A stretch of DNA of 64,000 bases from Adiantum capillus-veneris (GCA_014529385.2 CM043953.1:92740842-92804841), one strand, 5' to 3'. Numbered from the stretch's first letter, positions 11,227 to 22,708 are shown. The notes: generated by a model from the letters alone, not told the origin. A program made the numbers and translations.

Positions 11227-12524
11227 TTCTTTCTTCTTTGTCACCGCAGCAGAGACAGTGGTACGTGGAGCGTCATCGCTCTGGCGCATCATCGCGCGTT
11301 CCTACACCATCCGCATCTCCCTCTCTTTCGGAGCATTCGGCGCGCTCTGAAGCTTTGGCGTCGACGAGACGAGCGTCACACTCGTCTAGACACCGGCGCT
11401 CTAGTGGTGGCGGTGGCGGTTGTTGTGGGGATTCCGCCACCGATGCCTCCACACCGCCTCGTGTTCGACGAGGCTCTTTACCCTCCCATTCTTTGCCCGC
11501 CCCCACACCAGCCACAGCATCGCCATCTACGCCAGGTTTTGCACGGCTGACTGTTCCTAGAAGCTACACACCTCTACCTACTCCGCCAGGAGCCACCCCA
11601 CTCGACACTCCTCGCTTCGGCGCCCAGACGCCGGTGGAGACACCTGACGTCCGTACCCCCATCGACACGCCGCTAGAGACCCCTGCCGGGACACCCAGGT
11701 TCACGCGTCACCGGCCAGAGGGCTTGCCTTACTCCGTCGACATCAGCGGCGGCATCATCATGGATGATGACGGCAAGAAGGTGATCTCGCGCATGCGTGG
11801 TCTTTGCTCTCAACTGTTTAGACACTATATACTAAACAAATGGAGTGAAGTACCAAGTGATTTAAAAAACAGAGTCATCAGCATACTTCATGATGAGTTT
11901 CCCGTTCCAACACGGGATCAGCGCTTCAATGAAGACCTGATGAAGATTCGAATGCGCGAATACTGCAAACACAAGCGTTCCGAAGTGCAAAAAGCAATCA
12001 AGAATGGGTGGAATAGGCCAGATTGGCTGGCCAAAGAAGATTGGAAGAATGCGAAGAAAGTAGCGCGCGAGAATCCCGACAAGTGGAAGCAACAAAACGA
12101 TGCAGCCAGAGCGCGAGTAGAGGCAGGGAGCTCGCACCACTTGGGGAGCGGTGGATGGGCATCATTTGAGGCCGATTTTGTAAGTCTTTTCACATTGCTC
12201 TTTATGCATGTTCGATAGTTTAGGGTTTATGAGTTTTTTAGTTCTAACATAATGAAATCTTTGTATGTTTTGACAGTGGTCGATGACAGGACGTGATCCC
12301 ACACCGTACGAGCGCGAGTACGCAGGCAGGAAGGGCTTAAACGCCCTGATGGACATTCTCAGTTCTCGCGGCGGCATGGTTAGTATTAGGGTTTACTCTT
12401 TTTTATTTTTTGTATTGTTTTATAAATGTCGTTATATGTTTATATTTACTGAAAACTGTCTTATTGTCTTTTTTTGCAGAATCCGACAGATACGCCGCTT
12501 GGACGCGATGAGACGTCTGATTAG
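11227..12524 (+). pseudogene. CACTA ORF2 (Transposase_24-like), 5'-truncated
   Basis: Three exons: to 12179, 12277-12378 and 12480-12524, with GTAAGT...ACAG and GTTAGT...GCAG introns. The first codons are lost; the frame is then open through SPQQRQWYVER, a Ser/Pro/Thr-rich segment with repeated TP motifs (TPVETPDVRTPIDTPLETP), and a charged C-terminal half (KWSEVPSDLKNRVI, HKRSEVQKAIKNGW) resembling the plant En/Spm Transposase_24 family. At the point where the other copy carries a 1-base and a 2-base deletion, this copy keeps the unshifted reading, so it preserves the ancestral protein there. Such proteins are thought to bind the element ends; that is family knowledge. Confidence 0.85.
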
Positions 12525-12842
12525 ACGACGTCAGTTTAGCCGTAGCTAGATAGCATTAGTTTAGGGTTTCTCGTAGCTTATGTATCATGAGACGGATTTT
12601 ATACGTCTTTTTGAACCATGTATATTATTACATTTGTCACCGCAATTCCTTTTGCCAATCAATTCTTTATGCCTATGATGTTGTACAATTGTCATTATTA
12701 CATTTGCCAATCAATTCAGTTTGCCTATGATGTGTACAATTGTCAATTTTGCAAACAATGCGTCTTGTGGGTGACTATTTTGGGTCTATTATCTACCTTT
12801 GCACTTTTTTTAAAAACTGAATCAAGTACAATATGGTTGATG

Positions 12843-12871
12843 GGTGGCAGGGCATTCAATGCCCTGCCACC
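12843..12871. other. perfect hairpin downstream of CACTA ORF2, copy 1
   Basis: Arms GGTGGCAGGGCATT and AATGCCCTGCCACC are separated by a single base. The same hairpin is at 22662-22690. It sits between the ORF2 3' end and the subterminal array. Confidence 0.9.
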
Positions 12872-12889
12872 AAAAAAATATTCTCTCAG

Positions 12890-13091
12890 GCGTCGCTATA
12901 AGCGTCGCTATTTATGGCTCTGTAGCGTCGCTATATGCGTCGCTATACTCTTCTGTGAGAGCGTCGCTATAGGCGTCGCTATGAGCGTCGCTATATAGCG
13001 ACGCCTATAGCGATGCCTATAGCGATGCCTATAGCGACGCCTATAGCGACGCTCTCGTAGCGACGCTGTTAGCGACGGTTTTAGCGACGCC
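12890..13091. repeat. 3' subterminal repeat array, family I, copy 1
   Basis: About a dozen copies of GCGTCGCTAT and its reverse complement. Copies point one way up to about 12990 and the opposite way after it, so the array is a large inverted repeat. Subterminal repeats of CACTA elements are transposase binding sites in known cases. Confidence 0.92.
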
Positions 13092-13160
13092 GGGGGTTAT
13101 AAAAACCCAGTGTATTTCCGTCGCTAACAGCGTCACAAGAGCACACAACCTCTTGTAGTG

Positions 13161-14500
13161 CAAATTGGTAAATTGACATTAGTTCTTCAAGTTTTTCGTT
13201 ATCACAAATCTCTTTGATGTTGCATTCAGGCTTGATTTTGAACCTATTGTACAGTGAATTCATTGTTAATTTATTCACAAAATACATTACCTGGTCTCCA
13301 TTCTTTCTATCTTCTAACCTTTCCTCATAGATTTCTTTCACAAATTTTGAGAAGGGGATTTCACTTTTATCAAATAAATTCCCGTGCCTAAGCTTTAACC
13401 TATATCCTAATTTTACTACTAATTTTAGCTCCTCTATGAAGTAGACACCTGTAAATGTCCCGATAGGAAATATCAAAGTTTCAGTTTTAGGATCTCTGTA
13501 GGAATGAAATGGTATCTTGATTGAGTCAGGACATGTTACTTTAGCCTCCACAAAGCCAAATAGCTGCTCCAATTTGCACCCTTTCAAATTACCATTTCAT
13601 ATAGGTTTTTCGTTGGGCATTGGCTTTGTCATAGCATAAGGATATAAAGAGTTAACATCGTAGTAAAATAATCTCTTTCCATAGGGTATATACATGTTAG
13701 TGTGACCAATGTAATAGCCTCGCCAAATGAAGGCTGATTTGTTTGGTTCAAGCTTATATATGGGATATGTTTTAGGGTAGTAATGGGTTCGATAAATCTT
13801 CATTGCCATTGACGATATGTTTAGGTTATTTGTTGTATCTATAATATATCAATTCCAATACTTTTCTTATGTTTTCCTAATAACTCCAACTAGAATTAGG
13901 ATATGTTGCTCTAGATACTTGATTAATTCTTTCTTCTCTCTTAGATATTAAACTCATTGATTTCTTCATGAGGGATTGAAGCCTTGCTACCCAATTGAGG
14001 GCACATTGTATCGGCCAGAGACTTCAAACTGCTAGGCAAGAGTTTTAGGGAAATCTCGAAAGTCAAATACTAGTATTTTTGTTTACTTTCATCATATGTG
14101 ATCACTTGATATACATTGTGTTCCCTAATAATAGGTTTTATTTACCAATTACTCTCATCTTCAAGCAATAATTTTAGAAGAAAAATTCCATCAAATCGGG
14201 ATAAATTGTGGAAGTACACCCTTTTAGTGTCGTGCTGCTTAGAATAGCTTATTAGACCCCTTAAGAAGTCATCAAACATTAATCTTCTTCTTTGTTTGAA
14301 ATCCCTTGAATAGTAGTGGCTTCGTGGCTTCTGGTACAATAGCTTACTGGTTTATTCAATAATGATAGGGGTGTTCCCTTTTCACCTACAAAGACGTAAC
14401 CCATAGCATAAGGAACATGTATATTTTCTACTAGAATAGTTTTTATGTCTCCAACTAGAAAAACCTTAGTGTTTTTGTCAGGGTTTCTTGTAGATATATC
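13161..14500 (-). pseudogene. dpo: family-B DNA polymerase of a linear mitochondrial plasmid, central part
   Basis: Protein-primed family-B (DNA_pol_B_2) features appear in order on the minus strand: an N-terminal stretch with FLVGDIKTI and HVPYAMGY (near 14430); exonuclease-like YFHNLSRFDG (near 14215); a decayed LPSSLKSLA region (near 14000); polymerase motif A, DVNSLYPYAM (near 13660); and motif B, KLTMNSLYNRF (near 13260). In-frame stops occur, e.g. at 13597-13599, and frameshifts lie between 13810 and 14140. The 5' part continues beyond the CACTA insertion at 26940. The 3' part, including motif C, is cut off by the CACTA terminus at 13160. In plants such genes belong to linear mitochondrial plasmids; the nuclear setting is inferred from the surrounding transposons. 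Confidence 0.9.
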
Positions 14501-14520
14501 ACTATAAAACTTGCAAAGCG

Positions 14521-14735
14521 TTTACCGCGTCCCTTTACCGCGTTTTGTAGAGAGAGAGAGAGAGAGCAAAATGGGGTGGCCAAAGGAGAGAGAGGGGAGC
14601 GGGAAGGATTTATTTTGTAAATTAAATATTAACACGTATATTACCGCAAATATTACCATGCATATTACCTCATATATTACCGTGCATATTACTGCTCATA
14701 TTACCGTGTATATTATCACGTATATTACTTTGCAA
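14521..14735. repeat. left subterminal repeats, family II
   Basis: About ten degenerate copies of TATTACCGYGTA, plus TTTACCGCGT twice close to the end and a TTTTGTAGAGAGAG segment shared with the ends at 39802, 49038 and (inverted) 37819. Confidence 0.85.
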
Positions 14736-14745
14736 ATTTCAAAAA

Positions 14746-15400
14746 GAAAGAGAGCGCGGTATGCCGCATTTTTTGCAGCATACCTTGCTCTTCTACTCCA
14801 ACCATCATCGCACTTGCAGCCGTATTCTCTCCTTCTCTCCCTCTCAAAGCTCACATCCCTCTCTCTCTCTCTCTCTCTTTCTCAGGTACTTTCTCTCCTT
14901 CACACACACACACACACACACACACATGCACAATCAATCTTTGGTGGAGCTCTCCATCACTTGACAATCGTTGGAGAGGAGAGAACGTCGGCAAGAGGGC
15001 TCTACACAAGAGGACCGCAAGAAGACTCGAATGTTAGAGGAACACAAGATTGAAGCTTCTAAAAAATCCCCCCTCTCCATTGTCTTAAACACACACACAC
15101 ACACACACACACACATCCATTAGAAAAGATAGATTCAAAGATTTTGTACCTCTTTCATGTTTGGTGTAGGTGCTTCTTGCTTGCTTGGTTGATTGTTTGT
15201 TGTAGGTGTGTGATTAGTTTGTAGATACTTGATTGATTGCTTGGTTTGTATTAGGGAGAGAGAAAAAGGAGAGAGGAAAAGAGAGGGAGCAAGAGAAATT
15301 AGCGTAAATTTAATGGTTAATGTTAATTAATGTTGAAGTCGAGATTACCATAGATTTCATTATTAATGTTAAATAGATGTTTAAGTAGAGAGGCAAAAAG
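14746..15400. other. interior of the family-II element, left side; microsatellites
   Basis: No gene. The segment GTATGCCGCA...GCAGCATACC (about 14759-14786) followed by a CT-rich stretch resembles 45245-45275, where it lies between the divergent genes of a fuller copy. (CT)n is at 14861-14885, (CA)n at 14901-14925 and 15090-15115. Confidence 0.6.
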
Positions 15401-15423
15401 CACTACAAGAGGCTATTCATATT

Positions 15424-15544
15424 AGCGACGCTCACACAGCGACGCTCAAAAAAAAAATTCTCGGCGTCGCTATTAGCGTCGCTATAAGTGTCGCTATGAG
15501 CGTCGCAAATTTACAAAGAAATTTGCGACGCTCATAGCGACGCC
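15424..15544. repeat. 5' subterminal repeats, family I
   Basis: GCGACGCTC and GCGTCGCTAT motifs in both orientations, the same core as the 3' arrays at 12890-13091 and 22709-22897. Confidence 0.9.
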
Positions 15545-15624
15545 GGCTGCGGTAAAAAAAAAACCGAGCGCGCCCAAAAACTTAGATCTCAGATCTGAGT
15601 TTTTCGGCGCCCTCAAGCAAGGAG

Positions 15625-15640
15625 CAGGTAACGCTCTCCC

Positions 15641-15692
<52 letters not shown>

Positions 15693-15838
15693 CTCCACAC
15701 ACACACACACACACACGAGGAGAGGAAGGAGAGCCAGGTATGCTCCTTCCCTCTCCTCATTCTCATGTTCCCTTCCCCTCTTTCTCTCTCCCTCTCTCTC
15801 TCTCTCACACACACACATACACACACACACATAGTGTT

Positions 15839-15880
<42 letters not shown>

Positions 15881-16110
15881 AACAAAAACAAAAACGCACA
15901 CACATACATAAACAAAGAATGCACACACACATTGAGAGAGAAAAAGAGAGAGAGAGCATGCATAAACAAAAAACGCACGCATTGAGAGAGGAAAAGAGAG
16001 AGAGAACATGCATAAACAAAAAACGCACACATTGAGAGAGGAAAAGAGAAAGAAAACATGCATACGATCCAAAAAAACGCACACACATTGAGAGAGAAAG
16101 AAAGAGAAAC
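15625..16110. repeat. long (CT)n/(GA)n/(CA)n microsatellite cluster
   Basis: Runs of CT (about 15640-15690), CA, GA (15843-15878) and a threefold phrase GAGAGAG...AACATGCATAAACAAAAAACGCACAC. Open frames through it encode Ser/Leu or Arg/Glu repeats only and are not genes. Confidence 0.9.
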
Positions 16111-16365
16111 TAAGGGAGCGTCGCAGGAAACTAATTAAAATTAAAAGACCTAAAGATCTAGCCGACGAGGAGTTGAACTGAAGACCTATTATTCAAGAGG
16201 GAAATGGCATAATCAATCTATCATACTTGGCATGGGTGATAGAAAGGTTATACCATTTATCTCTTTTTATTGGCACACACATCCACACACGCGCACACAC
16301 ACAGGAAGAAGAGAGTTATAACGTCGTAGGAAACTATCTTAAAAGACGTTAAAGATTAGGTTATA

Positions 16366-16455
16366 TGTAGACTTACATTAAATTAGATTTAGGTTTATTT
16401 TTAACTAGATTTACGTTTATTTAAGCTAGATTTAGATTTACGTTATATTAGATTA
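16366..16455. repeat. direct repeat flanking the captured HMA fragment, left
   Basis: The sequence GACTTACATTAAATTAGATT and what follows (TTATTTTTAACTAGATTTACG) is repeated with few changes at 16670-16752, on the other side of the HMA fragment. Confidence 0.8.
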
Positions 16456-16456
16456 G

Positions 16457-16655
16457 ATGCGGGTCTCCATAGACTGCGATGCCTGCATGAAGCGGGTGAA
16501 GAAAGCCCTCAATGGAATATAGGGTATTGCTGCCTTCACTCATGGTGGGCTCCGTCGATCCAAAAGTACTGGTGAAATGTCTTCAGAAGATAGGGAAGAA
16601 GGTGGATCTTCAGGGCGGCAAGAGTCACTACATCCCCGACACAATGACCATCTAG
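16457..16655 (+). pseudogene. captured fragment of a heavy-metal-associated (HMA) domain gene
   Basis: From the ATG at 16457 the frame reads MRVSIDCDACMKRVKKALNG: the HMA metal-binding loop with two cysteines spaced C-x2-C followed by the conserved amphipathic helix. A TAG at 16519-16521 and a frame change before 16542 follow. The other frame then reads GSVDPKVLVKCLQKIGKKVD and ends at a TAG at 16653-16655, which matches the last strand and helix of HMA domains (VDP-x-VLKxLxKxGKK) of plant HIPP/ATX1-like proteins. Other elements seen here have nothing comparable at this place, and near-identical direct repeats lie on both sides. The best reading is host gene sequence picked up by the CACTA element and since mutated. 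No intron is visible. Confidence 0.8.
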
Positions 16656-16669
16656 ACAACCTCTAGTCA

Positions 16670-16752
16670 TTAGACTTACGTTAAATTAGATTTAGCTTTA
16701 TTTTTAGTTAGATTTACGTTTATTTAGATTTACGCTTATTTACGTTAGATCG
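16670..16752. repeat. direct repeat flanking the captured HMA fragment, right
   Basis: Partner of 16366-16455, reading GACTTACGTTAAATTAGATT and onward with small differences. Confidence 0.8.
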
Positions 16753-17039
16753 AGTCCACGCAAGAATTACTTACGGTTTAGGGTTTAGAGTTAGACGAAC
16801 AGTGAAAAGATCTACTGTGAAAAGATGTTAAGATGCTGTGAAGTGCTACAGCTAGAGAAGAGGCAAAGGGGTTGTGTCCACTATATGCAGTATCATGTAG
16901 ACGTGGGTGTGTAGATTTCTTGTACCCACAAATAAAGGTATTGACCAATAAAAACGAGATTATAACCCGGTGGTTCTGATCTCCGTGCACCTCTAGACCG
17001 AGGTGTGCGGGGATTGGACATGACTAGAGAATGTGAGGT

Positions 17040-17073
<34 letters not shown>

Positions 17074-17135
17074 GACGAAGAATGCCAATAGAATATTAAA
17101 TTTTTTGTCCAGGTTATAAGTTTTTTATCCTCATT
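16753..17135. other. leader upstream of TNP2, no gene seen
   Basis: It holds an unassigned unique stretch and a (GA)n run at 17043-17070. It presumably contains the TNP2 promoter, but no clear TATA element could be chosen. Confidence 0.5.
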
Positions 17136-20100
17136 ATGAGTAGCGACGAGGATGTGGGACCGTCCAACAGAAACACCTATCTCTCAACGAGGGTCTTATG
17201 TCCTTGTAATCAATGCAAGCATGCTGTGCGACGGACAAGACGTGTTTCTTTGCAGCACGTTCGCGAATTTGGCGAGTTCGATCCATCTATTATAGATCGA
17301 GTTGTTGCCAATTATAACTCGTCGGACTCTGACGCTGGCCAACAAGCAGCAATCTTGCAACCCAATAGACGTGTTCGCACGCGCTTTGGTCAAGCAGCAT
17401 ATGTGAGGCCACAAGATGTAGCCTCTGATAGCTCGGGGGATGATCATGCAGAGCACATTCCCAACGAGGCAATGTTTGAGCCCGAGATTGATGAAATGAT
17501 CGAGACGATCATGGATTCAGAAAGGCTTATCTATGATGATATGAAAAGTGAAGCCGATACGCCATTGTATAATGGAGCACGTATGTCTAGATTGAAAGCA
17601 CTCCTGGTTCTTCTCAACATGCAGGCAAAGTTTGGATGGAGTGACACTAGCGTCACAGCGCTTTTCAGGTGATCTATTACAATTAGTTTACTTTAATAGA
17701 ACTCTAAATGTATAATGATCTGATAGATTTTTACACGACTGTATCATATTTTTATGTTGTGTAGATTGCTGAAAGAGCACATACTACCAGCTGACAATGT
17801 GATGCCAGATTCCCGAGATGAAGCAAGAAAGATTTTGTGAAACTTGGGGATGGATTACAATTCTATCCACGCTTGTCCTAATGACTGCATTCTTTTCAGA
17901 GGGGAACACACAGACATGGAGAAGTGTCCGAAATGTGATTCCGAAAGATATCGAGTAGATCTCCACGGGACAAAAATTCCACAAAAGGTTTTGCGACATT
18001 TCCCTCTGCTTCCTCGCATCAAGCATTTCTTCGAATGTAAGTCCATGGCCACCCTAGCATCATGGCATGAGGAGAATAAATCTTCGGATGGTGTGCTACG
18101 AATTCCTACAGATTGCGTAGCGTGGAAACATATAGATGGAACATGGTCGGATTTTGCCAGGGAAGCTCAAAATTTGCGCTTAGGCCTGGCTATGGATGAC
18201 GTAAATCCATTTGGTCAAAGATCAACATCTTACAGTGTATAGCCCATTGTCATTGTCAACTACAACATTCCCCCGTGGTTGACTACGAAGAAGGGGCACC
18301 TATGTCTAAGCTTGATTGTGCCAAGGCAATATAAAGTGGGGAATATGGATGTGTATCTTCGTCCACTATTGGAAGAGCTACAACAATTGTGGATTGGCAT
18401 AGAGGTGGTCGATATGAGCCGACACACAGGACGACGGAATGCTTTGATCAGAGGCATTCTAATGTGGACCATGCATGACTATCCCGGGCTAACAGAATGC
18501 TCAAGTGATCTATTGACACTCCTCACTCAGACACTGTAAATCTTGTTTTTTCCCATAGTTGATCTATTATCATGTGTATACATGCAGGGCTTCAAACAAG
18601 CGGATACAGAGCATGTGTCACATGTGGACCTAGACTAAATGCACGTAGGGCACCCTCACTGAAGAAGCAAATCTACGAAGGTCATCAAGTGTATCTTCCA
18701 GAGAATCATGTGTTACGCGACGGCTTTTTGGGAAGAGAGCCACCAAGGATGTCTGCACAAGCATGGTTAGAGCAGAAGGAGATGTGCGATGACGGATTGC
18801 CTCCAGGGATGAAGAGACTATCTCTATGGTACGAGTTACCATACTGGCCCCGACTCATGATCAATCACTTGCTTGATCCAATGCACATATTCAAGAATGT
18901 GGGTAATCTACTATGGGACCATTTGACCGGCAAGAAAGATACTTTGGGAGCCAGAGTTGACCTTAGAAATGTGGATCGTATGGAGCAATATTGGCCACAA
19001 ACAGCGTCTGATGGATCGATAAAACTCCCTAAAGCACCATGGATTTTCACAGGAGCCCAAGAACGCAAAGTAAAAGAGACCATTCGATCTTTGCGGACCC
19101 CCACTGGCGTAATGCACTCGCTCCGAACGTGTTTTACTAAAGAAGGAAAGCTTACCGGTTTGAAGTCACACGATTGGCATAAAATGTGTCAGGTACATTC
19201 ATAGTGGACTTTAATATCATTGCTGCACATACTTTACAGTTTATTTTACCGGTTGCCATTGAGGGATGTTTGTCTCTCAACATCCGTAACACAATCTACA
19301 AACTTGCAAAGCTGGTGCAATGGATCTCACAAAAGGAGATCAACGTAGACTCCATACCATTCGCCAAACTAAATGCTGTGGAGCTTGTGTGCATGTTTGA
19401 GAAACATTTTCCTACTACAATGCTAACCATTCAGGTGCATCTTCTTGTTCACATAGTTGATGAGGTGGAAATAGCTGGCACAGTTCATTCCAGATGGATG
19501 TTCTTCTTAGAGCGTTTCATGAAAACGCTTAAGGGATATGTGCGTCAAAAGACTAGTGTACATTCGAGAGTGGCTAGACGGATTTGATAAATCCCGGGAC
19601 ACGGTATGGCGAACCATAGATGATGAGCGCATATCTGGGATTGTCATGTGCAATCTCGGTGTTGAGAAGAAGATGACGGAAGATCTAGAGGCTAAAATCA
19701 ACCGATTTTGCATGCTTCACAATCCAGTGATGCAAAAGTGGATTTCACAATATGAGGATGCAAAGCAAGAGCGACAAAGGGCACGAATCGAGTGGAGACG
19801 GGGAAGACGACCACCGATGCACTATCCAGCGGTTCTGGAGAGCCTACCAACCTTCATGAGCTTAAGATGGTTGCACAACCAATTGAAAAGCGCACAACAA
19901 TGCGGTGACAAAGTGACTGAAGAAGAGTGGGAGTACTCTCAGGGTTGCGCGACCAAGGTAAGTTTGCAATGTACGACTAGCAAGTGACTTTATTTATAAA
20001 CGTTTGAACGACCACTCATAATCTTTGTTCGTTGTAGTATAAGTCATACACAGCAGCATGGTGTAAAGGTCGACATTTTAGGGTGGAACGAATCGACAAA

Positions 20101-20789
20101 AAGCGTTTTACTCAAGATTGTGGAATCATGGCAAAATTTGAACAGTCTAGTCGACACGTTCCTCTGATGCAGATCCTCTGGTGGCGGAACTCAATTACTT
20201 CGGCACGCTGCAAGAGATTTTGAGGATTGATTACAAAGGATTTTTTGTCGACTTGTTCGACGTGCAATGGTTCAAGATAATCATGGAGGGTCGCAACGCT
20301 ACTGTGCGTAGAGGAGAGTCTGGTTTTCTTGAGGTGGATTCTACTAAGAAATGGACTGACCTAAGAGACACTTTCGTACTACCCGAGCATTGTGAACAAG
20401 TAAGTATGTAAATAGTTACCATCCCCCTTTTACAAGTTATGTTCTTGAAAGCTCTCATGTAAGTTATGTGGCTCTGGCAGGTAATATTTCATCCTACAAA
20501 GTCTACATCAAACTGGTGGTACGTCATAGAGGTAGCCCCTCGTAGTGCAAGGACGTATGAAGGCTACCATGTGCCAATCACAACGGCATCAATGTAGGAG
20601 ATGAGAGAAGATTCTCAATCAGAAGCCGCTGCGGTGGTGCCAGACGAGCATCAAGATGCTACTACACTATATGGGGTGCATGCAGAGGAGCTACAAAATG
20701 AAACAGAGGATATGTGTTTAAACGGAGAGCTCTATATAGATATAGGAAGTTATGCTGAGTTATGCGAGGATGAGAGAGAGATCTCTTAA
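17136..20789 (+). pseudogene. CACTA TNP2 transposase with DUF4218-like and DUF4216-like parts, family I
   Basis: Begins MSSDEDVGPSN with a Cys pair (CPCNQC). After an intron (about 17670-17763) comes the Transposase_21 core: HACPNDCILFRGEHTDMEKC, KVLRHFPLLPRIKHFF, DDVNPFGQ, VNYNIPPWLTTKKGH, NALIRGILMWTMHDYPG, then (after another intron) CVTCGPRL and LLDPMHIFKNVGNLLWDHL. The DUF4218-like part follows (LPVAIEGCL, HLLVHIVDEVEIAGTVHSRWMFFLE), then a DUF4216-like end (YFGTLQEILRIDYKGF). Breaks: TGA at 17838-17840, TAG at 18240-18242 where most relatives have Trp, frameshifts near 19550 and 20150, and a TAG near 20596. TNP2 cuts and joins the element ends in active relatives; this copy cannot. Confidence 0.93.
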
Positions 20790-21061
20790 AGCCACAAATA
20801 TTGTATTTGAACAATTTTGTTCCGTGTTGTAAAAGCTCTGGCTCTCTAAGTACCTTCCATGGTGTATAACGCTCTTTTCTACTCACGCTCACATCTTTTG
20901 ATTGAAAATTCTGAGTTTTCGACTTGCCTCTTCTATCACTCAATTCATTGCGCCATTGTATTTATATGCGTCATTACGTCATTGTATTTAATGGTCTTTG
21001 CATCATTGTCTACTCTATTCATTCAGTATTAAGTTTAAATATTCGTGTGTTTAATGCAGGT

Positions 21062-22368
21062 ATGGATGATGAGGAGTTTCTTTCTTCTTTGTCACCGCAG
21101 CAGAGACAGTGGTACGTGGAGCGTCGTCGCTCTGGCGCATCATCGCGCGTTCCTACTCCATCCGCATCTCCCTCTCTTTCGGAGCATTCGGCGCGCTCCG
21201 AAGCTTCGGCGTCGACAAGACGAGCTTCACACTCGTCTAGACACCGGCGCTCTAGTGGTGGCGGTGGCGGTTGTTGTGGGGATTCCGCCACCGATGCCTC
21301 CACACCGCCTCGCATTCGACGAGGCTCTTTACCCTCCCCTTCTTTGCCCGCCCCCACACCAGCCACAGCATCGCCATCTACGCCAGGTTTTGCACGGCAG
21401 ACTGTTCCTAGAAGCTACACACCTCTACCTACTCCGCCAGGAGCCACCCCACTCGACACTCCTCGCTTCGGGGCCCAGACGCCGGTGGAGACACTTGACG
21501 TCCGTACCCCCATCGACACGCCGCTAGAGACCCCTGCCGGGACACCCAGGTTCACGCGTCACCGGCCAGAGGGCTTGCCTTACTCCGTCGACATCAGCAG
21601 CGGCATCATCATGGATGATGACGGCAAGAAGGTGATCTCGCGCATGCGTGGTCTTTGCTCTCAACTGTTTAGACACTACGTACTAAACAAATGGAGTGAA
21701 GTACCAAGTGATTTAAAAACAGAGTCATCAGCATACTTCATGATGAGTTTCCCGTTCCAACACGGGATCAGCGTCAATGAAGACCTGATGAAGATTCGAA
21801 TGCGCGAATACTGCAAACACAAGCGTTCCGAAGTGCAAAACGCAATCAAGAATGGGTGGAACAGGCCAGATTGGCTGGCCAAAGAAGATTGGAAGAATGT
21901 GAAGAAAGCAGCGCGCGAGAATCCCGACAAGTGGAAGCAACAAAAGGATGCAGCCAGAGCACGAGTAGAGGCAGAGAGCTCGCACCACTTGGGGAGCGGT
22001 GGATGGGCATCATTTGAGGCCGATTTTGTAAGTGTTTTCACATTGCTCTTTATGTTCGATAGTTTAGGGTTTATGAGTTTTTTAGTTCTAACATAATGAA
22101 ATCTTTGTATGTTTTGACAGTGGTCGATGACAGGACGTGATCCCACACCGTACGAGCGCGAGTATGCAGGCAGGAAGGGCTTAAACGCCCTGATGGACAT
22201 TCTCAGTTCTCGCGGCGGCATGGTTAGTATTAGGGTTTACTCTTTTTTATTTTTTTTATTGTTTTATAAATGTCGTTATATGTTTATACTTACTGAAAGC
22301 TGTCTTATTGTCTTTTTTTGCAGAATCCGACAGATACGCCGCTTGGACGCGATGAGACGTCTGACTAG
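21062..22368 (+). CDS. CACTA ORF2 (Transposase_24-like), three exons, apparently intact
   Basis: Exons 21062-22027, 22121-22222 and 22324-22368, all joining in phase 0, give a 370-residue protein from ATG (MDDEEFLSSLSPQQRQWY) to TAG (GRDETSD). Introns are GTAAGT...GACAG and GTTAGT...TGCAG. The N-terminal half is low-complexity, rich in Ser, Arg, Pro and Thr-Pro; the C-terminal half is charged and helical, with En/Spm Transposase_24-like character. Compared with the copy at 11227 it has a 1-base deletion near 21715 and a 2-base deletion near 21775 that cancel, so about 20 residues between them are read in a different frame (TESSAYFMMSF replaces the ancestral segment). The frame is open but that core segment is probably damaged. 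Confidence 0.9.
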
Positions 22369-22661
22369 ATAGCATTAGTTTAGGGTTTCTCATAGCTTAT
22401 GTATCATGAGACGGATTTTATACGTATTTTTGAACCATGTATATTATTACATTTGTCACCGCAGTTCCTTTTGCCAATCAATTCTTTATGCCTATGATGT
22501 TGTACAATTGTCATTATTACATTTGCCAATCAATTCATTTTGCCTATGATGTGTACAATTGTCAATTTTGCAAACAATGCGTCTTGTGGGTGACTATTTT
22601 GGGTCTATTATCTACCCTTGCACTTTTTTTAAAAAGTGAATCAAGTACAATATGGTTGATG

Positions 22662-22690
22662 GGTGGCAGGGCATTCAATGCCCTGCCACC
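22662..22690. other. perfect hairpin downstream of CACTA ORF2, copy 2
   Basis: Identical to the hairpin at 12843-12871, with 14-base arms and a 1-base centre. Confidence 0.9.
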
Positions 22691-22708
22691 AAAAAAAAAA
22701 TCTCTCGG

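Larger units (their letters stand above)
11227..13160 (+). mobile_element. family-I CACTA element, 3' portion only
   Basis: The sequence matches 21077-22967 almost throughout: ORF2, two introns, hairpin, subterminal array and a 3' terminus ending CTCTTGTAGTG. No matching CACTACAAGAGG start was found upstream, and the match stops sharply at about 11227, so the TNP2 half is missing. The 3' terminus abuts decayed DNA polymerase sequence at 13161, showing that this element also inserted into the plasmid segment; the far side of that insertion cannot be seen. It has 25 bases near 12525-12549 that the other copy lacks. Confidence 0.9.

Noticed and set aside
15582-16088. Long open frames rich in Ser/Leu/Cys or Arg/Glu on both strands
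   Set aside because: They are translations of (CT)n, (CA)n and (GA)n microsatellites, open in several frames at once; no protein is implied.
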